Below, one piece after another: positions 1 through 7,868 of a stretch of 8,216 bases of DNA. Every line of letters begins with the position of its first letter. The stretch's first letter is position 1. The DNA comes from Tannerella sp. (GTDB lineage Bacteria > Bacteroidota > Bacteroidia > Bacteroidales > Tannerellaceae): assembly GCA_031282485.1 (NCBI GenBank), contig JAITDQ010000229.1, forward strand, positions 1-8,216, given 5' to 3'. The notes beneath the pieces were generated by a model. It was not told the origin of the DNA and made no database searches. It saw only the letters and a list, made by a program, of their open reading frames with translations. The translations under genes and the position numbers were made by a program.

Positions 1-8
1 ATAACATG

Positions 9-16
9 TAATTTTG
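9..16 (+). promoter_or_regulatory. Bacteroides-type -7 promoter box (TAATTTTG) of the purF-carAB operon
   Basis: The eight bases match the Bacteroides primary sigma -7 consensus TAnnTTTG exactly. They lie 25 bases upstream of the ATG at 42, so transcription would start near 22-24 and leave a leader of only about 20 bases. That is too short for a terminator/antiterminator or riboswitch, so any purine or pyrimidine control would act at initiation or on the enzymes. The matching -33 TTTG would fall before the window, so only half the promoter can be checked. Confidence 0.5.
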
Positions 17-41
17 TGCGATTTTTACAACATCAAACCGA

Positions 42-1934
42 ATGGAAACATTGAAACATGAATGTGGCGTAGCCATGATACGACTGTTGAAACCGTTGGA
101 ATACTATCATACGAAATACGGTTCGTGGATGTATGCTCTCAACAGACTCTACCTGTTGATGGAGAAACAGCACAACAGGGGACAGGAAGGTGCGGGAATT
201 GCCTGCGTGAAAATGGAAGCCAATCCCGGGGAAGAATACATGTTCCGCGAAAGAGCTGTCGGCACGGGGGCAATCACGGAAATATTCGATAACGTATACA
301 AACCGTACAAAGACATTCCGCACGAACAGCTCAAAGACCCGTTGTTCGCCAAGGCAAACCTCCCTTTTGCCGGGGAACTGTATATCGGACACCTGCGATA
401 CAGCACAACAGGCAAATCCGGACTGTCTTATATTCATCCCTTCCTGCGCCGCAGCAACTGGCGTGCGCGTAATCTGGCGATCTGCGGCAATTTCAACATG
501 ACCAATGTGAACGCAATCTTCCAGGATATAACCTCATCGGGACAGCATCCCCGCCGTTATGCCGATACCTATTTCATCCTCGAACAGCTCGGACACAGCC
601 TTGACCGCGAAGCCGAACGCCTTTTCCGGAAATACGAATCGGAAGGACTGAAAAACCTCGACATCACCCGTGCAATTGAAGAGCACATCGACCTGTCGAA
701 TATAATCGAAAAAGCCGCATTGACGTGGGACGGCGGATATGTCATCTGCGGCGTCACCGGCAGCGGCGAAGCCTTCTCTATCCGCGACCCATGGGGAATT
801 CGTACCGCCTTTTATTACGCCGACGACGAAATTGCCGTACTGGCATCGGAACGGCCGGTCATACAGACCGTCATGAACGTACCTATCGACGACATAAAAG
901 AACTTCAGCGCGGAGAAGCGATTTTCATCAGCCGCGCGGGTGAGATTAAAACGTCGCAAATCCTGAAACAGGAACCGTTAAGCGCCTGCTCTTTCGAACG
1001 CATTTATTTCTCCCGCGGCAGCGATATCGACATCTACAAGGAACGCAAAAAACTCGGCGAAAACCTGACCGGCCATATCCTCGAAAAAATTGATTACGAC
1101 ATCGAACATACCGTTTTCTCCTTCATCCCCAACACGGCCGAAGTAGCCTGTTACGGTATGCTGGAAGGGCTGCAAAAGTATCTTGACGAACTGAAAATAA
1201 AACAGATAACGGAAAAAGGCGCTTCGATAAGCAAAAGTGAACTGAGAAGCATCCTCTCGCAACGGATACGCAGCGAGAAGGTCGCCATAAAAGACATCAA
1301 ACTCCGGACGTTCATCGCCGAAGGCAACAGCCGCAACGACCTGGCAGCGCACGTATACGATGTTACGTACGGCAGCATCGTGCCGGGAAAAGACAATCTG
1401 GTTGTTATAGACGACAGTATCGTGCGCGGAACGACGCTTAAACAAAGTATCGTGAGCATACTCGACCGGCTCAGCCCGAAAAAAATAGTTTTCGTCTCCT
1501 CATCCCCCCAGATACGTTATCCCGACTATTACGGCATCGACATGTCGAGCATGGATGAATTTATCGCCTTCAAAGCCGCCATTGAACTGCTCAGGGAAAA
1601 AAAGAAAGACGACATCATTATCGATACTTACCATAAGGCCAAAAAACAGCAAATGCAGGCAAATGCGACAATTATAAATTATGTAAAGGATATTTACGCC
1701 CCGTTCACCGACGAAGATATTTCAAGGAAAATGGCCAAACTGTTGAGCGGCCCCAATATACGTGCGAAAATAGAACTCGTTTTCCAGACGATCGAAGGCT
1801 TGCACGCCGCCTGTCCGAATCATCCGGGCGACTGGTATTTTTCGGGCGACTATCCCACACCCGGCGGAACGCGAATGGTCAACCGGGCTTTTATTGATTA
1901 CATGGAAGAAACTTATTTTAAACAGGACAAATAG
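42..1934 (+). CDS. purF: Long PurF-type amidophosphoribosyltransferase
   Basis: Predicted cytosolic enzyme making 5-phosphoribosylamine from PRPP and glutamine, the first committed purine step. The N-terminal class II glutaminase starts at Cys8 in HECGVAMI; as in other PurF proteins, residues 1-7 would be removed to expose the catalytic Cys. GHLRYSTTG (116-124) carries the conserved substrate Arg. GNFN (149-152) sits where PurF usually has HNGN. The phosphoribosyltransferase half shows FERIYFSRG (318-326), RTFI (422-425) and the PRPP loop VVIDDSIVRGTT (454-465). At 630 residues it exceeds usual PurF (about 470-510); extra segments lie after the first strand, before RTFI and at the C-terminus. 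The Cys-x-x-Cys of Fe-S type PurF is absent: the aligned tail at the YPT motif reads GDWYFSGDYPT. The start fits the propeptide length and the upstream promoter box. The family is clear, but whether this is the main PurF or a paralogue cannot be told from this window. Confidence 0.9.
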   Translation: METLKHECGVAMIRLLKPLEYYHTKYGSWMYALNRLYLLMEKQHNRGQEGAGIACVKMEANPGEEYMFRERAVGTGAITEIFDNVYKPYKDIPHEQLKDPLFAKANLPFAGELYIGHLRYSTTGKSGLSYIHPFLRRSNWRARNLAICGNFNMTNVNAIFQDITSSGQHPRRYADTYFILEQLGHSLDREAERLFRKYESEGLKNLDITRAIEEHIDLSNIIEKAALTWDGGYVICGVTGSGEAFSIRDPWGIRTAFYYADDEIAVLASERPVIQTVMNVPIDDIKELQRGEAIFISRAGEIKTSQILKQEPLSACSFERIYFSRGSDIDIYKERKKLGENLTGHILEKIDYDIEHTVFSFIPNTAEVACYGMLEGLQKYLDELKIKQITEKGASISKSELRSILSQRIRSEKVAIKDIKLRTFIAEGNSRNDLAAHVYDVTYGSIVPGKDNLVVIDDSIVRGTTLKQSIVSILDRLSPKKIVFVSSSPQIRYPDYYGIDMSSMDEFIAFKAAIELLREKKKDDIIIDTYHKAKKQQMQANATIINYVKDIYAPFTDEDISRKMAKLLSGPNIRAKIELVFQTIEGLHAACPNHPGDWYFSGDYPTPGGTRMVNRAFIDYMEETYFKQDK

Positions 1935-3041
1935 ATGAATTTAACAAAGGCAACATTAATTTTAGATGACGGCAGCAAATACGAAGGATTTTCGTTCGGA
2001 GCGGAAACGTCCGTTATCGGCGAAGTGGTCTTCAATACCGCCATGAGCGGCTATCCCGAAAGCCTCACCGACCCTTCCTACGCCGGCCAGTTGATGACGC
2101 TTACCTATCCGCTCGTCGGTAATTACGGCGTTCCCGCACGAACGGTGCGACCGGACGGCATCTCGGAGTTTATGGAAAGCAACCGGATTCACGCCGACGC
2201 CATTATAATCAGTGATTACAGCTATCAGTGCAGCCACTGGAACAGCGTAAACTCCCTCGCCGAATGGCTGAAGGAAGAAGGCGTCCCCGGTATCTGCGGC
2301 ATAGATACGCGGGCGCTGACAAAACGCCTGCGCGAACATGGCGTCATGATAGGATGCATCGCGTTGGGAAACGATGTGGACGTGAAAGCCGTCAACGCTC
2401 AAATTTCAACATTCAATTATAACGAAGTGAACTTCGTAGACAAAGTATCGTGCAAAGAAATCATAACCTACAACGGGGAAAAAGGCAGGAAACGCGTCGT
2501 CCTTGTCGACTGCGGCGTGAAACATAACATCATACGCTGCCTCCAAAAAAGAAATCTCACCGTCATACGCGTACCGTGGGATTATGACTTCAACGAACTG
2601 GAATACGACGGCCTGTTCATCAGCAACGGCCCCGGCGACCCCGATACCTGCGATGCGGCAGTCCGAAACATCCGCAAAGCCCTTGCCGGCGACAAACCCG
2701 TCTGCGGCATCTGCATGGGAAACCAGCTGCTTGCCAAAGCCGGGGGCGCGTCTATCTATAAACTCAAATACGGCCACCGCAGCCATAACCAGCCGGTACG
2801 CATGGCCGGCACCGGCAAATGTTTCATAACGTCGCAAAATCACGGTTATGCAGTCGACAACCGTACGCTCGGCAATGACTGGGAGCCGCTTTTCATCAAT
2901 ATGAACGACGGGACGAACGAGGGAATACGCCATAAGAGCAAACCGTTCTTCTCCTCGCAGTTCCACCCCGAAGCATGCAGCGGCCCTACCGACACGGAAT
3001 TTATATTTGACCGGTTCGCGGAATCGCTGTTTGAAGTTTAG
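1935..3041 (+). CDS. carA: Carbamoyl-phosphate synthase small subunit (glutaminase)
   Basis: Hydrolyses glutamine and channels ammonia to CarB for carbamoyl phosphate, the precursor of pyrimidines and arginine. At 368 residues it is close to E. coli CarA (about 382). The N-terminal small-chain domain shows SGYPESLTDPSY and CGIDTRALTKRL. The class I glutaminase domain covers the second half, with the nucleophile Cys260 in GICMGNQ and partners His344 and Glu346 in FHPEA, so the triad is complete and the subunit should be active. The usual GHQ after the nucleophile is GNQ. Several stretches, such as LTYPLVGNYGVP, YKLKYGHRSHNQPV and the ITSQNHGYAVD region, resemble animal CAD more than E. coli CarA. 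The ATG follows the upstream TAG with no gap, suggesting translational coupling. No promoter lies at the junction, so it is probably co-transcribed with the neighbours. Confidence 0.97.
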   Translation: MNLTKATLILDDGSKYEGFSFGAETSVIGEVVFNTAMSGYPESLTDPSYAGQLMTLTYPLVGNYGVPARTVRPDGISEFMESNRIHADAIIISDYSYQCSHWNSVNSLAEWLKEEGVPGICGIDTRALTKRLREHGVMIGCIALGNDVDVKAVNAQISTFNYNEVNFVDKVSCKEIITYNGEKGRKRVVLVDCGVKHNIIRCLQKRNLTVIRVPWDYDFNELEYDGLFISNGPGDPDTCDAAVRNIRKALAGDKPVCGICMGNQLLAKAGGASIYKLKYGHRSHNQPVRMAGTGKCFITSQNHGYAVDNRTLGNDWEPLFINMNDGTNEGIRHKSKPFFSSQFHPEACSGPTDTEFIFDRFAESLFEV

Positions 3042-3047
3042 AATTAT

Positions 3048-3053
3048 AAGAGG
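3048..3053 (+). promoter_or_regulatory. Possible ribosome-binding site AAGAGG before carB
   Basis: AAGAGG lies 9 bases before a TTG codon at 3063 that is in frame with carB, and 18 bases before the ATG at 3072. The spacing would favour the TTG. Bacteroidota rarely depend on Shine-Dalgarno pairing, and the run of A directly before 3072 fits their usual start context. The site is therefore weak evidence for a start that adds three residues (Met-Glu-Lys). Confidence 0.2.
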
Positions 3054-3071
3054 TTATTTAATTTGGAAAAA

Positions 3072-6000
3072 ATGGGAAATAAAGAGATAAAAAAAGTATT
3101 GCTTCTCGGTTCGGGAGCGTTGAAAATAGGCGAAGCCGGCGAATTTGACTACTCGGGGTCGCAAGCCCTGAAAGCCTTGAAAGAAGAAGGTATCTATACC
3201 GTACTTATCAATCCGAATATTGCAACGGTACAGACGTCCGACGGTGTGGCGGACAAGGTATATTTTCTGCCCGTGACGCCGTTCTTTGTCGAAAAAGTAA
3301 TTGAAAAAGAGCATCCCGAAGGCATTATGCTTGCGTTCGGAGGCCAGACGGCGCTGAACTGCGGAGTGGAACTTTACCGGAAAAACGTATTTGAAAAATA
3401 CGGCGTCCGGGTGCTCGGCACACCCGTTCAGGCCATCATGGATACGGAAGACCGGGAACTGTTCGTCGAAAAATTAGACGAGATAAACGTAAAAACAATA
3501 AAAAGCGAAGCCGTCATAAACGCCGAAGACGCACGCCGTGCAGCCGAAGAACTTGGTTACCCGGTCATCATACGCGCCGCTTACGCGCTCGGAGGACTGG
3601 GCAGCGGCTTCTGCGATAATGAAGAAGAACTCAACACACTCATCGAAAAGGCATTCTCCTTTTCGCCCCAGGTGCTTGTCGAGAAAAGCCTGAAAGGATG
3701 GAAAGAAGTTGAATACGAAGTCGTGCGCGACTGTTTCGACAACTGCATTACCGTTTGTAACATGGAAAATTTCGACCCGCTCGGCATCCATACCGGCGAA
3801 AGTATCGTGATAGCGCCGTCGCAGACGCTTACCAATTCCGAATACCACAAACTCCGGGAACTTGCCATACGCATCATCCGGCATATAGGCATCGTCGGGG
3901 AATGTAACGTCCAATATGCGCTCGACCCCGAGAGCGAAGACTATCGCGTGATTGAAGTGAACGCCCGCCTGTCGCGTTCATCGGCGCTGGCCTCGAAAGC
4001 TACGGGCTATCCGCTGGCGTTCGTCGCGGCGAAACTCGGACTGGGATACGGGCTTTTCGACCTCAAAAACTCCGTCACAAAAACCACCTCCGCATTTTTT
4101 GAACCTGCGCTCGACTACGTCGTATGCAAGATTCCCCGCTGGGATTTGGGGAAATTCCACGGCGTAGCGCGGGAACTCGGCAGCAGCATGAAATCCGTCG
4201 GCGAAGTCATGTCAATCGGCCGCACGTTCGAAGAAGCCATACAAAAAGGATTGCGGATGATAGGGCAGGGCATGCACGGATTTGTTGAAAACAAGGAAAT
4301 CGTAATACCGGACGTCGACAAGGCGCTGCACGAACCGACCGACCGGCGTATTTTCATCATAAGCAAAGCCTTCCGGGCGGGATATACGGTCGACCAGATA
4401 CACGAACTGACGAAAATAGATAAATGGTTCCTCTACAAACTCCAAAATATCATTCATACGGCCAAAGAACTCGAAACGTTATCGTCGCTCGACGCGGCGG
4501 ATATGCCGGCCGGCACGGCGGCGGATGATAAAAGCGCCGCCCTGTATGAACTCCTCCGCCGGGCAAAAATACAGGGATTCTCGGATTTCCAGATAGCGCG
4601 CGCCGTCTGGAAAGAACAAATGGAAGACAGGCACATGGCAAATGTCCGCAAACTGCGCAAGAGCCTTGGCATCGTGCCCGCCGTTAAACAGATAGATACG
4701 CTGGCGGCGGAATATCCGGCGCAGACAAACTACCTGTACCTGACATACGGCGGGACGGAACATGACGTGAAATATCTCGGCGACCGCCGTTCAATCGTTG
4801 TGCTCGGTTCCGGCGCTTACCGCATCGGTTCGTCCGTCGAATTTGACTGGTGCGGCGTACAGGCGTTGAACACCATACGACGCGAAGGCTACCGCTCGGT
4901 GATGATAAACTACAACCCCGAAACCGTATCGACCGACTATGACATGTGCGACCGCCTGTATTTCGACGAACTTACATTCGAACGCGTAATGGACATCCTC
5001 GAACTTGAAAACCCGCACGGAGTCATCATCTCTACCGGGGGACAAATCCCCAACAACCTGGCCATACGCCTCGACGAAAACAGTATACCGATCCTCGGCA
5101 CTACGGCCAAAAGCATCGACAATGCGGAAGACCGCCACAAATTTTCCGCCATGCTCGACCGTATCGGCGTAGACCAGCCCCGCTGGAAAGAGCTTTCTAC
5201 GCTCGACGACGTCAATACATTCGTCAAAGAAGTGGGTTTTCCCGTTCTGGTGCGTCCGAGCTACGTGTTAAGCGGCGCGGCGATGAACGTCTGTTCGAAC
5301 GAAGACGAGCTTGTCCGTTTCCTCAAGGTCGCGGCGAACGTCAGCAAGAAACATCCCGTCGTGATAAGTCAGTTTATAGAACACGCAAAAGAGGTGGAAA
5401 TGGACGCCGTCGCCGAACGCGGCGAAATTGTCGCTTACGCCATTTCGGAACATATTGAGTTTGCCGGCGTTCACAGCGGCGATGCGACGATACAGTTCCC
5501 CGCGCAGAAACTGTACATCGAAACGCTTCGCCGTATAAAACGCATCAGCCGCAAAATAGCCCGTGAGCTTAACATTTCAGGACCTTTCAATATCCAGTAC
5601 CTCGCAAAGGGAAATGACATCAAAGTAATAGAATGTAACCTGCGGGCGTCGCGGAGTTTCCCGTTTGTCAGCAAGGTGCTGAAAATAAATTTCATAGATA
5701 TGGCCACGCGCGTCATGCTCGGATTGCCCGTCGAGAAACTTAGCGGAAGCGAGTTCGACCTCGATTATGTCGGCATCAAGGCATCGCAGTTTTCCTTCAA
5801 CCGCCTGCAGAAAGCCGACCCCGTGCTGGGCGTCGACATGGCCTCGACCGGCGAGGTAGGCTGCCTGGGCGACGACACGTCGGAAGCAATCCTCAAAAGC
5901 ATGCTCTCCGTAGGATACCGCATACCGGAAAAAGCCGTACTGCTCTCTACCGGAACACCGAAACAGAAAGCCGACCTGCTCGACGCTTCGCGCATGCTTT

Positions 6001-6332
6001 GGGAAAAAGGCTATAAACTCTATGCTACGGGAGGCACGTACCGGTTTTTAACGGAAAACGGGATAGCCTGTTCGCACGTATACTGGCCGAGCGACGACCG
6101 TAAACCGCAAGCTATCGACCTCCTGCACGAACGCAGGATAGACATGGTCGTCAACATCCCGCGCGACCTGACGGCCGGAGAGCTTGATAACGGCTACAAG
6201 ATACGGCGCGCCGCCATTGACCTGAACATCCCGCTCCTGACGAACGCACGCCTGGCCGACGCCTTCATCACCGCCTTCTGTACTTTAACGCTCGACGACA
6301 TCCAGATTAAAAGCTGGGATGAATATTCATAA
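3072..6332 (+). CDS. carB: Carbamoyl-phosphate synthase large subunit, eukaryote-like
   Basis: Makes carbamoyl phosphate from bicarbonate, two ATP and CarA-derived ammonia. About 1086 residues (E. coli 1073) with the standard order: carboxyphosphate ATP-grasp half (about 1-400), oligomerisation segment, carbamate ATP-grasp half (about 565-945) and MGS-like regulatory domain (about 954-1086). The internal duplication is visible: GSGALKIGEAGEFDYSG at 13 and GSGAYRIGSSVEFDWCG at 579. Many blocks follow animal CAD/CPS1 rather than E. coli: INPNIATVQTS (46-56), GGLGSG (174-179; E. coli GGSGGG), IVGECNVQ (274-281), RPSYVLSGAAMN (728-739) and IECNLRASRSFPFVSK (853-868). The regulatory domain has ATGGT (985-989), YWPS (1004-1007), NIP (1028-1030) and DNGYKIRR (1039-1046). 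The start was set at the ATG after an A-run; an in-frame TTG at 3063 is the alternative. It sits 30 bases after carA with no terminator between. Confidence 0.97.
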   Translation: MGNKEIKKVLLLGSGALKIGEAGEFDYSGSQALKALKEEGIYTVLINPNIATVQTSDGVADKVYFLPVTPFFVEKVIEKEHPEGIMLAFGGQTALNCGVELYRKNVFEKYGVRVLGTPVQAIMDTEDRELFVEKLDEINVKTIKSEAVINAEDARRAAEELGYPVIIRAAYALGGLGSGFCDNEEELNTLIEKAFSFSPQVLVEKSLKGWKEVEYEVVRDCFDNCITVCNMENFDPLGIHTGESIVIAPSQTLTNSEYHKLRELAIRIIRHIGIVGECNVQYALDPESEDYRVIEVNARLSRSSALASKATGYPLAFVAAKLGLGYGLFDLKNSVTKTTSAFFEPALDYVVCKIPRWDLGKFHGVARELGSSMKSVGEVMSIGRTFEEAIQKGLRMIGQGMHGFVENKEIVIPDVDKALHEPTDRRIFIISKAFRAGYTVDQIHELTKIDKWFLYKLQNIIHTAKELETLSSLDAADMPAGTAADDKSAALYELLRRAKIQGFSDFQIARAVWKEQMEDRHMANVRKLRKSLGIVPAVKQIDTLAAEYPAQTNYLYLTYGGTEHDVKYLGDRRSIVVLGSGAYRIGSSVEFDWCGVQALNTIRREGYRSVMINYNPETVSTDYDMCDRLYFDELTFERVMDILELENPHGVIISTGGQIPNNLAIRLDENSIPILGTTAKSIDNAEDRHKFSAMLDRIGVDQPRWKELSTLDDVNTFVKEVGFPVLVRPSYVLSGAAMNVCSNEDELVRFLKVAANVSKKHPVVISQFIEHAKEVEMDAVAERGEIVAYAISEHIEFAGVHSGDATIQFPAQKLYIETLRRIKRISRKIARELNISGPFNIQYLAKGNDIKVIECNLRASRSFPFVSKVLKINFIDMATRVMLGLPVEKLSGSEFDLDYVGIKASQFSFNRLQKADPVLGVDMASTGEVGCLGDDTSEAILKSMLSVGYRIPEKAVLLSTGTPKQKADLLDASRMLWEKGYKLYATGGTYRFLTENGIACSHVYWPSDDRKPQAIDLLHERRIDMVVNIPRDLTAGELDNGYKIRRAAIDLNIPLLTNARLADAFITAFCTLTLDDIQIKSWDEYS

Positions 6333-6340
6333 AATTTTCC

Positions 6341-6348
6341 TATATTTG
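6341..6348 (+). promoter_or_regulatory. Bacteroides-type -7 promoter box (TATATTTG) for cardiolipin synthase
   Basis: Exact match to TAnnTTTG, nine bases after the carB stop and 33 bases before the ATG at 6382. A start near 6354-6356 would give a leader of about 25 bases. No good TTTG is seen 19-21 bases upstream, where the sequence is the carB 3' end, so the -33 half is weak or missing. Together with the lack of a hairpin terminator after carB, the downstream gene may be read both from here and by read-through. Confidence 0.4.
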
Positions 6349-6381
6349 TCGTGTCGTTTTTTTAACCGTAATTGATATACA

Positions 6382-7818
6382 ATGAATGGAGGTATAGGAT
6401 TCTCTGCCGTTTTGGGGTCGATATTCATTATATTGTACGCCATTACTATTATAGGGTTAGTGTCGCTTATCCTGTTGGAGAACCGTAATCCGTTGAAAAC
6501 CATACCGTGGGTGATCGTACTCATTTTGCTGCCCGGCATAGGATTGATTTTTTATTACTTCCTGGGACGGGATCACTACCGCCTGCGGATTATCACCCGC
6601 AGGCTCCACAAACGATTCCGTAAACAGGTACCCGTATACCGGCTGCCGGATAACATCGGCAAAATACCCCCGAATTACCTCCCTCTGGCGCAACTGTTGA
6701 ACAGAAGCAACTACTCGGCCATCTTCTGCGGAAGCAATATCTCCGTCTACACCAAAGGGACGGACAAGTTCGGCGCACTGCTGGAAGACATTAAAAATGC
6801 ACAGCATTACATACATTTCCAATACTATATATTCAGCGACGACAGGATCGGGCATGAAGTACGGAACGCTCTCACGGCCAAAGCGCGTGAAGGCGTTAAA
6901 ATACGTGTGATGTACGACGATGTCGGCTGCTGGGATATAAATAAACGCTTTTTCGAAGACATGAAAAAGGACGGCATCGAAGTCTACCCCTTCCTTAAAG
7001 TCGTTTTCCCCATACTCACAAGCAAGGTCAACTACCGCAATCACCGCAAGATCGTAGTCATAGACGGCAAGATAGGCTATATGGGCGGGATGAACGTCGC
7101 CGACCGCTATTTCGAAGGCAACAAGTTAGGCCCCTGGCGCGATTCGCATTTCAGGATTACCGGCCCGGGCGTATACGGCTTGCAGTCATCGTTTCTGATC
7201 GACTGGTATACGGCAAGTAACCGGCTGTTAAAAGGCAAGGAATTTTATCCCGGGACGGAATTATGTTCCGATATGAAGATGCAGATCGTCATGAGCGGAC
7301 CTACAAGCCCGTGGTATACCCTGATGCAAGCCTTCCTCTTTTGCATCTCCAATGCCAAGAAATATATATATATCCAGACCCCTTATTTCCTGCCCACCGA
7401 ATCGCTCAACCAGGCGCTCCAAATGGCATCTCTCGGAGGAATCGACGTCCGCCTGATGATACCCAAACGTTCGGACACCCGTTCGGCCAAAATGGCCACA
7501 TTCTCGTACATCGACAAAATGCTCAGCGCCGGCGTCAAAGTATATCTGTATGATAAAGGCTTCCTTCATTCCAAGCTCCTGCTGACCGACGACATGCTGA
7601 CCTGTTTCGGATCGGCCAATTTCGATTTCCGCAGTTTTGAACACAATTTTGAGATAAACGCCTTCGTCTACCAGCGAAATTTCGCCGTAGAAATGAAAAA
7701 AATATTCCTTCAAGACATCCGCGACTGCGACGAAATAACCTACGCCGCCTGGCGCAAACGCCCGATAACCCGTCGCCTCGCCGAATCATTCATGCGCCTG
7801 TTCGCCCCGCTTTTATAA
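6382..7818 (+). CDS. cls: Cardiolipin synthase (phospholipase D family)
   Basis: Membrane enzyme that joins two phosphatidylglycerol molecules into cardiolipin and glycerol, acting at the inner membrane. At 478 residues it is close to E. coli ClsA (486). Two hydrophobic helices open the protein (about 10-32 and 41-61), separated by ENRNPLKTIPW, a typical Cls/PLDNc linker. Two phospholipase D HKD motifs follow. The first has His221, Lys223 and Asp228 in NHRKIVVIDG, followed by GYMGGMNV. The second has His396, Lys398 and Asp403 in LHSKLLLTDD, followed by FGSANFDFRSF. WRDSHFRITGP and the phenylalanine-rich HNFEINAFVY are also characteristic. Both active-site halves are complete, so it should be functional. 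ATG 6382 is the only start that keeps the first helix. It has its own promoter box 33 bases upstream, so linkage to the carAB operon looks incidental. The exact phospholipid donor cannot be read from sequence. Confidence 0.95.
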   Translation: MNGGIGFSAVLGSIFIILYAITIIGLVSLILLENRNPLKTIPWVIVLILLPGIGLIFYYFLGRDHYRLRIITRRLHKRFRKQVPVYRLPDNIGKIPPNYLPLAQLLNRSNYSAIFCGSNISVYTKGTDKFGALLEDIKNAQHYIHFQYYIFSDDRIGHEVRNALTAKAREGVKIRVMYDDVGCWDINKRFFEDMKKDGIEVYPFLKVVFPILTSKVNYRNHRKIVVIDGKIGYMGGMNVADRYFEGNKLGPWRDSHFRITGPGVYGLQSSFLIDWYTASNRLLKGKEFYPGTELCSDMKMQIVMSGPTSPWYTLMQAFLFCISNAKKYIYIQTPYFLPTESLNQALQMASLGGIDVRLMIPKRSDTRSAKMATFSYIDKMLSAGVKVYLYDKGFLHSKLLLTDDMLTCFGSANFDFRSFEHNFEINAFVYQRNFAVEMKKIFLQDIRDCDEITYAAWRKRPITRRLAESFMRLFAPLL

Positions 7819-7868
7819 TGAATTCGGGATATGCACCGGTTGAAAGGGCAGGGATTTGATAATTGGAA

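Noticed and set aside
42..65. Possible mis-called start or N-terminal truncation of the PurF-type protein, because Cys8 is not at position 2
   Set aside because: PurF proteins of the Bacillus type have a short propeptide that is cut to expose Cys, so a seven-residue leader is expected.
2406..2966. 186-codon open frame on the minus strand inside carA
   Set aside because: It lies wholly within a well-supported gene on the plus strand, shows no recognisable domain and reads as a codon-pattern shadow.
3105..4857. Repeated GSG-xx-IG and EFD motifs in carB as a recent duplication or assembly artefact
   Set aside because: This is the ancient internal duplication of the two ATP-grasp halves found in all CarB proteins; the nucleotide sequences have diverged.
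6349..6363. Run of seven T after carB as a possible terminator
   Set aside because: No stable inverted repeat precedes it; GTCGTGTCG before the run does not fold on itself.
6457..7044. 195-codon open frame on the minus strand inside the cardiolipin synthase gene
   Set aside because: Opposite strand of a gene with both HKD motifs intact; no promoter box, signal or family motif in the antisense frame.
7362..7373. (AT)6 simple repeat
   Set aside because: It is inside the cls coding sequence and encodes part of Lys-Tyr-Ile-Tyr-Ile, a normal beta-strand of the family; too short to argue for phase variation.
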